Below are positions 1-8,573 of a stretch of DNA of 64,000 bases, piece by piece. Under the pieces are notes generated by a model. That model searched no databases. It was not told the DNA's origin and saw only the letters and a list, made by a program, of their open reading frames with translations. The translations under genes were made by a program, and so were the position numbers. This stretch comes from an uncultured Burkholderiales bacterium (GTDB lineage Bacteria > Pseudomonadota > Gammaproteobacteria > Burkholderiales > Burkholderiaceae_C). How positions within the stretch are numbered: the stretch's first letter is position 1; every line of letters starts with the position of its first letter. The DNA lies in the NCBI GenBank assembly GCA_903932865.1, contig CAIZHQ010000025.1:1-64000 (forward strand), in the 5' to 3' direction.

Positions 1-1176
1 ATCCCCAAAGCGGTCTATGCCGACTGGGACGCCAAAGTGGCCGGAAAAGCCCGCGAAGCCAAGTGGAACAAGGCCTTTGCCGCTTACAAAGCCGCCCATC
101 CGGCGCTGGCCAAAGAGTTTGTGCGCCGCATGAAGGGCGACCTGCCCAAGAACTTCAACCAAGTGGCGTTTGACGCCGTCGTGGCCGCCCACACCAAAGG
201 CGAGACCGTGGCCAGCCGCAAGGCCAGCCAGCTGGCGCTGGAAGCCTTCACCGCCGCCTTGCCCGAAATGCTGGGCGGCTCGGCCGACTTGACCGGCTCG
301 AATCTGACCAACACCAAGAGCACCCCTGCTTTCCGCGTGGACTTGGCCGGTGACGTGGTGAAGACGGCTGAAGGCCAGATCGGTCGCCATATCAACTACG
401 GCGTGCGCGAATTCGGCATGGCCGCCATCATGAACGGCGTGGCCCTGCACGGCGGCTACATCCCCTACGGCGGCACCTTCCTCACTTTCTCTGACTACTC
501 GCGCAACGCCATCCGCATGGCCGCGCTGATGAAGCAGCGCGTGATCCATGTGTTCACGCACGACTCCATCGGCTTGGGCGAAGACGGCCCGACCCACCAG
601 TCCATCGAGCACGCTGCCAGCCTGCGCCTGATCCCCGGTCTGGATGTGTGGCGCCCTGCCGACACGGCCGAAACCACCGTGGCCTGGGCCGTTGCTTTGC
701 AAAACGCGCACCGCCCCTCGGCCCTGCTGCTCAGCCGCCAGAACCTGACTTACTCGCCCAAGAGCGATCTGGGCGACATCAGCCGCGGCGCTTATGTGCT
801 GGCAGAGCCGAGCGAAGTGGGCATGAAGAAGACCCACGGCGTGATCATCGCCACCGGCTCTGAGGTGCAACTGGCCATGGCCGCACAAAAGCTGCTGGCC
901 GAACGCAAGATCGGTGTGCGCGTGGTCTCCATGCCCAGCACCAATGTGTTTGACCGCCAAGACACCGAATACAAACAAAGCGTGCTGCCTGAAGGCTTGC
1001 CCCGCGTGGCGGTCGAAATGGGCGCCACCGACGGCTGGTGGAAATACGGCTGCGCCGCCGTGGTCGGCATCGACACCTACGGCGAGTCGGCCCCGGCCCC
1101 GGTGCTGTTCAAACACTTCGGCTTTACCGCCGAAAATGTGGCCGACACGGTCCACGCTGCGCTGCTCAAGGCCTGA
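1..1176 (+). CDS. tkt: Transketolase, C-terminal part (5' end outside window)
   Basis: The reading frame is open from base 1, so the gene starts upstream and the first listed ATG is internal. The visible 391 residues cover the pyrimidine-binding and C-terminal domains of transketolase. Seen motifs are GGSADLTGSN, the GVREFGM stretch that holds the catalytic glutamate, and FTHDSIGLGEDGPTHQ. The enzyme moves two-carbon units between sugar phosphates with thiamine diphosphate in the non-oxidative pentose phosphate pathway, or the Calvin cycle in autotrophs. It is followed 142 bases later by GAPDH on the same strand, a carbon-metabolism pairing common in Burkholderiales. The identity is clear; only the N-terminus is missing. 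Confidence 0.96.
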   Translation: MPKAVYADWDAKVAGKAREAKWNKAFAAYKAAHPALAKEFVRRMKGDLPKNFNQVAFDAVVAAHTKGETVASRKASQLALEAFTAALPEMLGGSADLTGSNLTNTKSTPAFRVDLAGDVVKTAEGQIGRHINYGVREFGMAAIMNGVALHGGYIPYGGTFLTFSDYSRNAIRMAALMKQRVIHVFTHDSIGLGEDGPTHQSIEHAASLRLIPGLDVWRPADTAETTVAWAVALQNAHRPSALLLSRQNLTYSPKSDLGDISRGAYVLAEPSEVGMKKTHGVIIATGSEVQLAMAAQKLLAERKIGVRVVSMPSTNVFDRQDTEYKQSVLPEGLPRVAVEMGATDGWWKYGCAAVVGIDTYGESAPAPVLFKHFGFTAENVADTVHAALLKA

Positions 1177-1318
1177 ACAGGCCCGCCGGATGAACCCCTT
1201 CAGCGCCATGGGTTTGCCCCAGCGCTGAGGCTCCGTTCAGGAATCAGCCCCATGCAAGGGTGTTGGTTTCCAATCCGGTTACGTCACCGATTCGTAACTT
1301 TCATCTGAGGCTCTCACC

Positions 1319-2326
1319 ATGACCATCAAGTTGGGCATCAACGGATTCGGCCGCATCGGCCGCCTGGCGCTGCGCGCCGCCCTCAAGCACGGTTTCAATG
1401 ACATCCAAATTTTGGGCATCAACGACCCCAAGCCCGCTGACTACCTGGCCTACATGCTCAAGTACGACAGCGTCCACGGCCGCTTTGATGGCACGGTGGA
1501 CTTCACGGAAGACACCCTGATCGTCAATGGCAAAAAGATCAAACTCTCGCACGAGCGCGATGCGCACAACCTGCGCTGGGGTCAGATGGGCGTGGACACG
1601 GTGCTCGAGTGCACAGGTCACTACCTGACCGAACCCACCAGCCAGATGCACATCGCCGCTGGTGCCAAGAAGGTCGTGATCTCGGCCCCGTCCAAAGACA
1701 CCATCCCCATGTTCGTTTATGGCGTGAACCACAAAAAATACGCAGGCGAAGCCATCGTGTCGAATGCGTCATGCACCACCAACTGCCTGGCCCCCGTGGT
1801 CAAAGTGCTGAACGACAAATGGGGCATCAAGCGCGGCCTGATGACCACCGTGCACGCTGCGACTGCCAGCCAGATGACCGTGGACAGCTCATCGCGCAAA
1901 GACTGGCGCGGTGGCCGCGGCATTTTGGAAAACATCATCCCCAGCAGCACCGGTGCGGCCAAGGCCGTGGGCGTGGTGATCCCCGAGATCAAGGGCAAGA
2001 TCACCGGGATGGCGTTCCGTGTGCCCACGTCGGACGTGTCGGTGATTGACCTGACGGTGGAACTGAACAGCGACGCCAGCTATGCGGACATTTGCGCCGA
2101 GATGAAAGCGCAAAGCGAAGGGGCGCTACTGGGCGTGCTGGGCTACACCGACGAAAAAGTGGTCTCCACCGACTTCCGTGGTGAGTCCTGCGCCAGCGTG
2201 TTCGATGCGACTGCCGGCATTGCGCTGGACAAGCGCTTCGTCAAAATCGTCGCCTGGTACGACAACGAATGGGGTTATGCCAAACAGTGCCTGGAGATGG
2301 TGCGGGTGGTGGCCAAGAAGAAGTGA
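1319..2326 (+). CDS. gap: Glyceraldehyde-3-phosphate dehydrogenase, type I (copy 1)
   Basis: This 335-residue protein has the usual family length. It shows the N-terminal NAD-binding motif INGFGRIGR and the active-site stretch [12 protein letters not shown] with the catalytic cysteine, and it ends in the typical [15 protein letters not shown] helix. It converts glyceraldehyde 3-phosphate to 1,3-bisphosphoglycerate in the cytoplasm. It lies just after tkt and is followed by a hairpin terminator at about 2458. A second, closely similar GAPDH is encoded at 32249. This copy keeps a second cysteine four residues after the nucleophile (CTTNC), while the other copy has alanine there. Confidence 0.97.
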   Translation: MTIKLGINGFGRIGRLALRAALKHGFNDIQILGINDPKPADYLAYMLKYDSVHGRFDGTVDFTEDTLIVNGKKIKLSHERDAHNLRWGQMGVDTVLECTGHYLTEPTSQMHIAAGAKKVVISAPSKDTIPMFVYGVNHKKYAGEAIVSNASCTTNCLAPVVKVLNDKWGIKRGLMTTVHAATASQMTVDSSSRKDWRGGRGILENIIPSSTGAAKAVGVVIPEIKGKITGMAFRVPTSDVSVIDLTVELNSDASYADICAEMKAQSEGALLGVLGYTDEKVVSTDFRGESCASVFDATAGIALDKRFVKIVAWYDNEWGYAKQCLEMVRVVAKKK

Positions 2327-2360
2327 GGTTTGGCTGAGCCGGTCGCAGGTGCCTGCGGCA

Positions 2361-2442
2361 GACTCAGATGCCGATGCCCCGCCAGGGCTCAGAGGCGCTT
2401 CGCTTTGCCACATCGCCCAGGCGGAGCAACGGCATCTGAGTC
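2361..2442. repeat. 13-bp inverted repeat downstream of gap
   Basis: GACTCAGATGCCG at 2361-2373 is matched perfectly by its reverse complement at 2430-2442, 56 bases apart. It sits between the gap stop codon and a compact terminator. It could form a long stem-loop in the 3' UTR or be a remnant of a small palindromic element. The arms do not extend beyond 13 bp. Confidence 0.5.
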
Positions 2443-2457
2443 ATGGTGTTTCTGCTC

Positions 2458-2480
2458 AAAGCGCATTCGGGCGCTTTTAT
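2458..2480 (+). terminator. Rho-independent-like terminator after gap
   Basis: AAAGCGC and GCGCTTT form a 7-bp stem around the loop ATTCGG, followed by a T/A-rich tail. It lies about 130 bases after the gap stop and probably ends the gap transcript. Confidence 0.6.
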
Positions 2481-2621
2481 ATTTGAAACCGCTCTCTTAC
2501 CATCAATTTGGCCCGATCACTTTGGAGTGTTGGCTTGTGGGTCTGCGGCGCAGAGTGCGGTGATGACGAGGGTGCGGGTTGGGTGGGACTATGGGCGGTC
2601 GGAGTGATACTGGCGTGAACT
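2481..2621. other. Intergenic stretch with no gene
   Basis: No convincing coding region or RNA is seen between the gap terminator and the end of the leftward antitoxin gene. The base composition is mixed with short G-rich runs. Confidence 0.4.
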
Positions 2622-2891
2622 TCAGCGGTGCGTCGCAACTTTGGGCGTCCGTTGTAACGGCACCTGAGAATTCGTCGCCTGAAGGCGCTCGGCCAGCCAG
2701 ACCTTGATCACGGACTGCCTCGTCACCCCCAGTTTGCTGGCTTCGCGGTCCAGCGAGTCAACCATCCATGTTGGGAAATCAACATTCACCCGCTTGTGCT
2801 CCTGCAGCACGCGCCTGGCTTTGGAGATGTCCAAAGAAGCTGTGATGTCGGCACCATCATCAAACTGTTGCTCGAACTTTTTAGCTTTCAT
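2622..2891 (-). CDS. brnA: BrnA-type antitoxin
   Basis: This 89-residue protein has a ribbon-helix-helix-like C-terminal half. The stretch RVNVDFPTWMVDSLDREASK followed by LGVTRQSVIKVWLAERL is typical of CopG/BrnA antitoxins of the BrnTA family. Such antitoxins neutralise the BrnT RNase and bind DNA to repress their own operon. Its start codon overlaps the end of the BrnT frame by 11 bases, the usual toxin-first BrnTA order. The antitoxin is intact, whereas the upstream toxin frame has an in-frame stop. The flanking DNA is less GC-rich than the neighbouring housekeeping genes, which suggests transfer. Confidence 0.85.
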   Translation of the reverse strand: MKAKKFEQQFDDGADITASLDISKARRVLQEHKRVNVDFPTWMVDSLDREASKLGVTRQSVIKVWLAERLQATNSQVPLQRTPKVATHR

Positions 2892-3144
2892 AAAGTACCA
2901 CCTCTTCTGTGCGTGCGCGACGCACTGATATCAATCGGATATTGGCTCCCCGGTAGGTGATAACTGCCGACCAATGCTTCCCATCCATGACGCCAATCAC
3001 CAGATAACGCGGTTCGTCATCTGTTTATGCCGGAATTTCCAACAACATCGGATCGTTCCAGAGCACCTGAGCTTGGACGAAATCAACGCCATGCTTGGTG
3101 CGATTGGCATCACTTTTCGCGGTATCAAACTCAAAGGACATCAT
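2881..3144 (-). pseudogene. brnT: BrnT-type toxin interrupted by an in-frame TAA
   Basis: Reading leftwards from the tandem ATGs at 3144/3141, the frame encodes MSFEFDTAKSDANRTKHGVDF, the classic BrnT N-terminus. At 3025-3027 it meets TAA. The same frame then continues without a shift as TDDEPRYLVIGVMDG and IRLISVRRARTEEVVLYES, the conserved BrnT C-terminus, stopping at 2881. With the stop read through, the length is 86-88 residues, which fits the family. One base change (for example AAA, CAA or GAA to TAA) therefore explains the break. The truncated product lacks the C-terminal half, so the RNase toxin is probably dead. A sequencing error is the alternative. Confidence 0.85.
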
Positions 3145-3182
3145 GGTATAGAAAATATACCTTAATTGGCATCCGCGTGCAA
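3145..3182 (-). promoter_or_regulatory. brnTA promoter with overlapping operator palindrome
   Basis: On the minus strand TTGCAC (plus-strand 3177-3182) and TATATT (3154-3159) are spaced by exactly 17 bases. The -10 lies inside the inverted repeat GGTATA-GAAAA-TATACC (3145-3161), which abuts the brnT start codon. No Shine-Dalgarno fits between, so the transcript may be nearly leaderless. The palindrome is a natural site for autorepression by BrnA; that role is inferred. Confidence 0.6.
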
Positions 3183-3302
3183 ATCGACGTGAGCTTGTGT
3201 CTCTCACCAGTTCCTGTGCACTCAACGCTTTTCAGATGCACGCAACTGCAGCGAACAACATAAAACCAAGCCTCGCACCCACACGCAATCAGGTGAAAAG
3301 CC

Positions 3303-3637
3303 TCAACGCGCCGCCCGAATCCAATCCGCCGCCTTCTCCGCGATCATGATCGTCGGTGCGTTGGTGTTGCCGCTCACGATGCGCGGCATGACCGACGCGT
3401 CCACCACGCGCAGGCCCGGCACACCGTGCACGCGCAGTTGCGCGTCCACCACCGCCATGCCGTCTTGCCCCATGCGGCAGGTGCCCACCGGGTGGTAAAC
3501 CGTGTCGGCGTTTTGGCGAATCCAGTGTTCGAGTTGTTCGTCGCTGCGCGCATCGGCAGACGCTGCCCACTCTTTGCCATACGCAGCCAAGGCGGGTTGG
3601 GCCAGGATGCGCTGGGCTTGGCGAACCCCGTCACGCG
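3303..3637 (-). pseudogene. Duplicated 3' fragment of the GMC oxidoreductase gene
   Basis: This stretch encodes about the last 110 residues of a GMC oxidoreductase, with HPVGTCRMG and [14 protein letters not shown], and ends in WIRAAR and a stop. It matches the 3' part of the full gene at 4735-6363: about 325 bp align with 13 mismatches counted by eye, roughly 96% identity. It has no N-terminal FAD domain and cannot be functional alone. The ending here looks like a normal GMC C-terminus, while the full gene ends in a different tail. This copy may therefore be the original 3' end, displaced when the DNA between the copies arrived. Confidence 0.8.
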
Positions 3638-3861
3638 ACCGACTGGCTTGCTGCGGTCCGGATGCGTCGGGTTATGAGCTTCTCCACACCTAGTGCCACC
3701 AAGAAGCCGCCTCCAGTGCAGGCGATTGCTTCGGCGCTCCAATTCAACATGAAAAGTCCAACCGCACTTGAAACGACGCCAATTAGCACGTAAAGCCAAA
3801 GCAACCAGACCGGTTGAAGCCGAAGGTCTCGCACAAGTAGTTGATCGTGTTTGGAGAGCAT
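3631..3861 (-). CDS. Small hypothetical membrane protein
   Basis: This 76-residue ORF has an ATG start and two likely membrane segments: [21 protein letters not shown] and a second hydrophobic stretch around [12 protein letters not shown]. Its last codons run into the start of repeat copy A, so the original C-terminus may have been cut by the rearrangement. I do not recognise a family. It could be a small immunity-like or cargo protein of the inserted DNA, or a chance ORF; the well-formed hydrophobic segments favour a real gene. Confidence 0.45.
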   Translation of the reverse strand: MLSKHDQLLVRDLRLQPVWLLWLYVLIGVVSSAVGLFMLNWSAEAIACTGGGFLVALGVEKLITRRIRTAASQSVA

Positions 3862-3936
3862 GAGAGGGCAAAGTTGGTTAGTTCATGCGGCCCAAGTCGT
3901 TGGAATATCGGCGCTTGGGGTGAGGGTGCTAAGCGC

Positions 3937-4284
3937 TTATGCGGCAACACGCTTGGTTGTGGCTTGCTTGGTGTGGCTCGTCAAATCACCGGTTGCCCGA
4001 GGCCTGCGAACCAGCCTGATCTCCAACTTGCACCCCAAGGCATCGGCGTACTTGGTCAGCGTTGCCAGCGATGGCGAGTGCTTGCCACTGCCAGATTCCA
4101 TACGAGCCACGGCAGATTGGGTAGTACCGATTTTTTCAGCCACCTGAGCTTGGGTGAGACCTTGAGACGAGCGGGCCTTCAAGAACTCATCCAACAGAGA
4201 AAATTCATCGCTCAGCTTGTCAAACTCTGCTTTGACAGCGGCATCGGCCAGTGCCTTGGCACGCAGTTGTTTATGCGTCAACAT
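3937..4284 (-). CDS. XRE-family antitoxin of a HigBA/Gp49-type TA pair
   Basis: This 115-residue protein has a helix-turn-helix of the Cro/C1 type: GLTQAQVAEKIGTTQSAVARME, then SPSLATLTKYADALGCKLEIRL. The N-terminal 40 residues are helical and charged. It overlaps the end of the upstream toxin gene by 14 bases, typical of toxin-first HigBA-like operons. It should neutralise the toxin and repress the operon. It lies within the DNA bracketed by the GMC repeat copies. Confidence 0.85.
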   Translation of the reverse strand: MLTHKQLRAKALADAAVKAEFDKLSDEFSLLDEFLKARSSQGLTQAQVAEKIGTTQSAVARMESGSGKHSPSLATLTKYADALGCKLEIRLVRRPRATGDLTSHTKQATTKRVAA

Positions 4285-4603
4285 CTTTCCACTCCTTCAT
4301 TCGCTTGCGTGCAAGCGCCAATTCTTTGGGCGGTGTTTTGTCGGTCTTCTTTACGAACTGATGGAGCATGACAATCTTGCGCTCCACCACCGTGCAGAAA
4401 AAAACGCGAACAATACCTTCGCGGGACTTCAACCGCAGCTCAAAGAGTCCCGAGTTCATGGCCCGCGTGTGCGGCATCCCCAAATTCGGGCCAAACTCCA
4501 TCATGCGATCCGTGCAATGAAAGTACCTTGCCAAGATGTCGGGCGGTAAAGCCAGCACATCAGCCTGCAACTTTTCATCGTGATACAAGATGCCCCACTT
4601 CAT
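4271..4603 (-). CDS. Gp49/HigB-like toxin of the RelE superfamily
   Basis: The track ORF starts at 4714, but MKWGILYHDEKLQADVLALP at 4603 is the natural start and gives 110 residues. The pattern FGPNLGMPHTRAM, LFELRLKSREGIVRVFF and FVKKTDKTPPKELALARKRM is diagnostic for phage Gp49-like/HigB mRNA interferases. Such toxins cleave ribosome-bound mRNA. It is coupled to the XRE antitoxin by a 14-base overlap. Just upstream the minus strand has TATATT as a possible -10 in an AT-rich stretch. Confidence 0.87.
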   Translation of the reverse strand: MKWGILYHDEKLQADVLALPPDILARYFHCTDRMMEFGPNLGMPHTRAMNSGLFELRLKSREGIVRVFFCTVVERKIVMLHQFVKKTDKTPPKELALARKRMKEWKDVDA

Positions 4604-4734
4604 AAGATAAATATAGCATGTTTGAGATAATTTGTCGCTGAACTTTGCTGACGACACAAGCAGAAAAAAGCTCGGGAGAACTGAACGAGTGACTGCATCA
4701 TCGGTTGAGGGCAATCTTGCGCAAGCACAAGAAG

Positions 4735-6363
4735 CTACCCAGGAAAAGCCACAAGATCCCTAGAAGGGATTGATGTCTGGCTGCCCCGAATCCAATCCGC
4801 CGCCTTCTCCGCAATCATGATCGTCGGCGCGTTGGTGTTGCCGCTCACGATGCGCGGCATGACCGACGCGTCGACCACGCGCAGGCCGGGCACACCGTGC
4901 ACGCGCAACTGCGCGTCCACCACCGCCATGTTGTCTTGGCCCATGCGGCAGGTGCCCACCGGGTGGTAGACCGTGTCGGCGTTTTGGCGAATCCAGTGTT
5001 CGAGTTGTTCGTCGCTGTGCGCATCGGCAGACGCTGCCCACTCTTTGCCATACGCGGCCAAGGCGGGTTGGGCCAGGATGCGCTGGGCTTGGCGAACCCC
5101 GTCGCGCAAGCGTTGCAGATCTCGTGGGTCGCTCAAAAACTGGGGGTCAATTAGCGGTGCGCTGTTCGGGTGGGGGTCGGCCAATTGCACTCGGCCTCGG
5201 CTGTCGGGTTGCAGCAAACACACGTGCAAAGAGTAGCCATGCCCCAACGTGAGTTGGCGGCCGTGGTCCACCAGTTTGGCGACGACAAAGTGCAGTTGAA
5301 TGTCCGGGTTCGCCTCGTCAGGTCGGCTTTTGTAAAAGGCACCGCCTTCTGCGAAATTGGTGGTGAGCGGCCCTGTTCGATGCTGCCGCCAGGCCCACAG
5401 GGCTTGCAAGGTCTGCCATGTACCCCGCAGTGACACCCCGATCAAATCGGTTTGCCCCGGCGCATCGGCCACCAGCACTGCGTCCGGATGGTCGTGCAGG
5501 TTTTCGCCTACGCCGGGCAAGTCGCGCAGCACCGCGATGCCCAGGCTTTGCAAATGCGCGGCAGGCCCGATGCCTGAGCGCATGAGGATGGCGGGGGACT
5601 GGAAAGCGCCTGCGCTCAAAATGATTTCGCGCCGAGCCGTCACGGTCTGGGCCTGGCCGCCCTGCACGGTGTGCACCTGCCGCGCCACGCCGTCCACCAA
5701 GCCAATGCGGTCCACCGTCACGCCGGTCATGACGTGCAAGTTGGGGCGGCCCCGGTTGGGCGTGAGGTAGGCCTTGGCGGCGCTGAAGCGCTCGCCCGCC
5801 TTTTGCGTGACTTGGTACAGGCCCACGCCTTCTTGTGTGGGGCCGTTGAAGTCGGTGGTAAGCGGCAAGCCCGCTTGCACACCCGCCTCCACAAAACGCT
5901 TGGCAAACGCATTGGGGCTTTGCAGATCGGCCACGTTCAAGGGGCCGTTTTGGCCATGCCACTCGTTGTGGATGCGCTCGTTGTGCTCGGCCTTCAAAAA
6001 GTAGGGCAAGACCTCGGCCCAAGACCACCCCGAACAACCTTGTTCAGACCAGTGGTCGTAATCGGCCTGTTGGCCCCGGATGTAGGCCATCGCATTTGTG
6101 GAGCTGGAGCCCCCCAAGGTGCGCCCACGCGGCTGAAAACCAATGCGGCCGTTCAAGCCGGGCTGCGGCACGGTGCTCAGGCCTTGCGAGACGATTTCGG
6201 TGCGCGCCATGAGGGCGATGCCCGCGGGGCAGTGGATCAACGCGCTGGTGTCGGGCGGTCCAGCTTCGATCAGGGCCACCTGCACAGCAGGGTCTTCGCT
6301 CAGGCGACTGGCCAGCACACAACCGGCCGAGCCACCCCCTACGATCACGTAGTCAAAGTCCAT
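4735..6363 (-). CDS. GMC-family FAD oxidoreductase (alcohol/choline dehydrogenase-like)
   Basis: The start at 6363 gives [21 protein letters not shown], the FAD-binding fold, preceded by a GGGGG ribosome site; the longer ORF start has no support. The protein has 542 residues, with the GMC signatures [13 protein letters not shown] and [18 protein letters not shown] and the catalytic His/Asn region HPVGTCRMG and SGNTNAP. It likely oxidises a primary alcohol to the aldehyde, as AlkJ does after AlkB. It is transcribed divergently from alkB, which supports that role. The C-terminal tail after WIR ([16 protein letters not shown]) is unlike the normal family ending and differs from the duplicated fragment downstream, so the 3' end seems to have been swapped. 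Confidence 0.88.
   Translation of the reverse strand: MDFDYVIVGGGSAGCVLASRLSEDPAVQVALIEAGPPDTSALIHCPAGIALMARTEIVSQGLSTVPQPGLNGRIGFQPRGRTLGGSSSTNAMAYIRGQQADYDHWSEQGCSGWSWAEVLPYFLKAEHNERIHNEWHGQNGPLNVADLQSPNAFAKRFVEAGVQAGLPLTTDFNGPTQEGVGLYQVTQKAGERFSAAKAYLTPNRGRPNLHVMTGVTVDRIGLVDGVARQVHTVQGGQAQTVTARREIILSAGAFQSPAILMRSGIGPAAHLQSLGIAVLRDLPGVGENLHDHPDAVLVADAPGQTDLIGVSLRGTWQTLQALWAWRQHRTGPLTTNFAEGGAFYKSRPDEANPDIQLHFVVAKLVDHGRQLTLGHGYSLHVCLLQPDSRGRVQLADPHPNSAPLIDPQFLSDPRDLQRLRDGVRQAQRILAQPALAAYGKEWAASADAHSDEQLEHWIRQNADTVYHPVGTCRMGQDNMAVVDAQLRVHGVPGLRVVDASVMPRIVSGNTNAPTIMIAEKAADWIRGSQTSIPSRDLVAFPG
4782..5107. repeat. Direct repeat copy B (within the intact GMC gene)
   Basis: This segment pairs with copy A at about 3311-3637 in the same orientation, with about 13 differences in 325 bases. 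The two copies bracket about 1.15 kb that holds a membrane ORF and a TA pair. Homology ends sharply on both sides. Just outside copy B lies the short palindrome ATCCCT-AGA-AGGGAT (4756-4770). Confidence 0.8.
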
Positions 6364-6578
6364 GAGATCCCCCCGTTCAAATGTTTTGTGCGTCCAATAT
6401 AAGGGCTCCAGCGTTTCGCGGCGTGTCTTGTCTGCATCAGGGTTTTTCCCAGCAAACCCCTCGTCATGGTGACATCTTGTTGGCCCAAACACCCCTCACA
6501 ATGGCACCAGATTTGGAGGCAAGTTATGCGGACCGTCGTTGAGTTTATTGGCCCAAAACGCCTCAGCAGGCCTCAGCC
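6364..6578. promoter_or_regulatory. Divergent promoter region between GMC oxidoreductase and alkB
   Basis: This 215-base gap must hold the promoters of both outward-reading genes. A G-rich ribosome site (CGGGGGGATC) precedes the GMC start. I saw no clear paired -35/-10 or known operator. Confidence 0.35.
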
Positions 6579-7730
6579 GTGAACAGTCAAAGCATCCCAC
6601 TCGAAGAGGCTTGGCAAGACAAGCGCTGGTGGTGGCTGCTCAGCCCCGCCATCCCGCTGGCTTTCACGGGCTCATTGCTGGCCTTCGTCTGGAAAGGCCA
6701 ATGGGGGTGCATGCTGCTGGCCCCGCTGGTCATCCATGTGTTGTTGCCGGTGCTCGACCGCGTGTTGGGCGAGGACTTCAGCAACCCACCCGAATCGGCG
6801 GTGGCGCAACTCGAACAGGATGTGTTTTACCGCGCCATGGTGTGGGCCTATGTGCCCCTGCAAATGATCGGCACGGTGTTGGGCGCTTGGATTGCGGCGA
6901 CTCAGCCACTGCCCTGGTTTGGATATGCCGCCTTGGTGTTGACGGTGGGGGCCATCAACGGTATTGGCATCGGCACCGCGCATGAACTGGGCCACAAAAA
7001 GGAGGCGGTGGACCGGTGGCTGTCCAAGATTGCTTTGGCCCCCAGTGCATATGGTCACTTTTTTGTGGAACACAACCGGGGCCACCACAAACGCGTGGCC
7101 ACACCCGAAGACCCGGCGAGTGCGCGCATGGGCGAGAGCTTCTGGGCTTTTTTGCCACGTTCTGTGTGGGGCAGCTGGCAATCGGCCTGGGCGCTGGAGC
7201 AAGAACGTTTGAACCAACAAGGCATGCGCGTTTGGCACCCCCAAAACCACAACCTCCAAGCATGGAGCTTGAGCTTGCTGCTTTTCGGCGCTCTGGTGTC
7301 GTGGCTGGGTTGGGCTGTGTTGCCCTTTTTGGTTTTACAAAGTGTCTACGCGGCCTCCATGCTGGAGGTGGTGAACTACGTGGAGCATTACGGTTTGCTG
7401 CGACAACGTGATGCGTCCGGGCGCTACGTGCGTTGCGAGCCCGAGCACTCTTGGAACAGCAACCACTTGGTGGGCAACCTCTTGCTGTACCAGCTGCAAA
7501 GGCATTCAGACCACCACGCCCACCCCAGTCGGCGCTACCAGGCGCTGCGGCATTTCGAGTCTGCACCGCAATTGCCCGCAGGTTACGCCACCATGATCAC
7601 GGTGGCGTATCTGCCGCCTCTGTGGTTTGCTTGGATGGACTCGCGCGTGATGGCCCACTATGGCCGAGACCTGCGCTTGGTGAATGTGCAAGCGTCGGCC
7701 CGACTCAAACTCATGCAACGCTGGGGCTGA
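6579..7730 (+). CDS. alkB: Alkane 1-monooxygenase (AlkB-type)
   Basis: The GTG start gives 383 residues. All four histidine signatures of membrane-bound di-iron alkane hydroxylases are present: HELGHK, EHNRGHHKRVATPEDPASAR, NYVEHYG and LQRHSDHHAHP. Several hydrophobic segments in the first 140 residues and around 245-280 anchor it in the inner membrane. It hydroxylates terminal methyl groups of medium-chain alkanes using electrons from rubredoxin. No rubredoxin gene is next to it and no C-terminal rubredoxin fusion is present, so electron carriers must be elsewhere. The divergent GMC oxidoreductase could take the alcohol product. Confidence 0.95.
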   Translation: MNSQSIPLEEAWQDKRWWWLLSPAIPLAFTGSLLAFVWKGQWGCMLLAPLVIHVLLPVLDRVLGEDFSNPPESAVAQLEQDVFYRAMVWAYVPLQMIGTVLGAWIAATQPLPWFGYAALVLTVGAINGIGIGTAHELGHKKEAVDRWLSKIALAPSAYGHFFVEHNRGHHKRVATPEDPASARMGESFWAFLPRSVWGSWQSAWALEQERLNQQGMRVWHPQNHNLQAWSLSLLLFGALVSWLGWAVLPFLVLQSVYAASMLEVVNYVEHYGLLRQRDASGRYVRCEPEHSWNSNHLVGNLLLYQLQRHSDHHAHPSRRYQALRHFESAPQLPAGYATMITVAYLPPLWFAWMDSRVMAHYGRDLRLVNVQASARLKLMQRWG

Positions 7731-7760
7731 TCGCTGCTCCTGATCCAGTTTTGGGGGCCG

Positions 7761-8573
7761 TCATTTCTCCACAAAAGCCAGCACCGCCTCCAGCATGCAC
7801 CGCACATGCGGCTGCACCCCCGCAGCCACCACGGGCAAATAGTCAAAGGGCCAGCTTTCTTGCATGTAGCTGCTTTGCGTCATCTCCAGCTGCACCGCGT
7901 GCACGCCTTGCGCTGGGTTGCCGTATTGGCGGGTGATGTGCCCGCCTTTGAAGCGGCCGTTGAGTACGGCCGTGTAGCCGGTGGCTTGCTGGCCAATGGC
8001 CAGCAGCTGTTCGGCCAAGGATGGTTCGCAACTGGCGCCGTTGGCCGTGCCCAGATTCAGGTCGGGCAATTTGCCTTCGAAAAATCGGGGTAATACCGAG
8101 CGGATCGAGTGCGCGTCCCACAAGGCGGCCACGCCATGAACGGCTTTGAGACGGGCCAACTCTTGTGCCAGTTGCGCGTGGTACGGCTGCCAGATGGCGT
8201 CGCGCCGTTGGGAGATTTCAGCCTCGTCCGGCACATCAGCTGCATCGCGATACAGCGGCTGGTCGTCAAACAAGTCCACCGGGCACAGGCCGGTCACGCT
8301 TTGCCCAGGGTACAGGCTGGCACCATCGGGCGGGCGGTTCAGGTCAATCACAAAGCGTGAATGCGTGGCCACCAGCACCGAGGCCCCCAGTGCATCGGCA
8401 AAGTCATACAGCCGCTCCAGGTGCCAGTCGGTGTCGGGCACGCGCCGGGCTTCGTCGGTCAGGCGTGCGGCCAATGCAGGCGGCACATGCGTGCCCACAT
8501 GCGGCATCGAAATCAGCAAAGGGCGCGAGCCCTGGCGAAAACGAAAAGGCGGTTCGGTGGTGTGAAAAGTCAT
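7761..8573 (-). CDS. hutG: N-formylglutamate deformylase (amidohydrolase)
   Basis: The start at 8573 ([15 protein letters not shown]) gives 270 residues and overlaps the hutI stop by four bases (ATGA), so translation is coupled. Family motifs include [28 protein letters not shown] and [10 protein letters not shown]. It cleaves N-formylglutamate to glutamate and formate, the last step of the five-step histidine degradation route. It is the last gene of the leftward hut operon. That route also needs HutF (formimidoylglutamate deiminase), which is not in this window. Confidence 0.93.
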   Translation of the reverse strand: MTFHTTEPPFRFRQGSRPLLISMPHVGTHVPPALAARLTDEARRVPDTDWHLERLYDFADALGASVLVATHSRFVIDLNRPPDGASLYPGQSVTGLCPVDLFDDQPLYRDAADVPDEAEISQRRDAIWQPYHAQLAQELARLKAVHGVAALWDAHSIRSVLPRFFEGKLPDLNLGTANGASCEPSLAEQLLAIGQQATGYTAVLNGRFKGGHITRQYGNPAQGVHAVQLEMTQSSYMQESWPFDYLPVVAAGVQPHVRCMLEAVLAFVEK

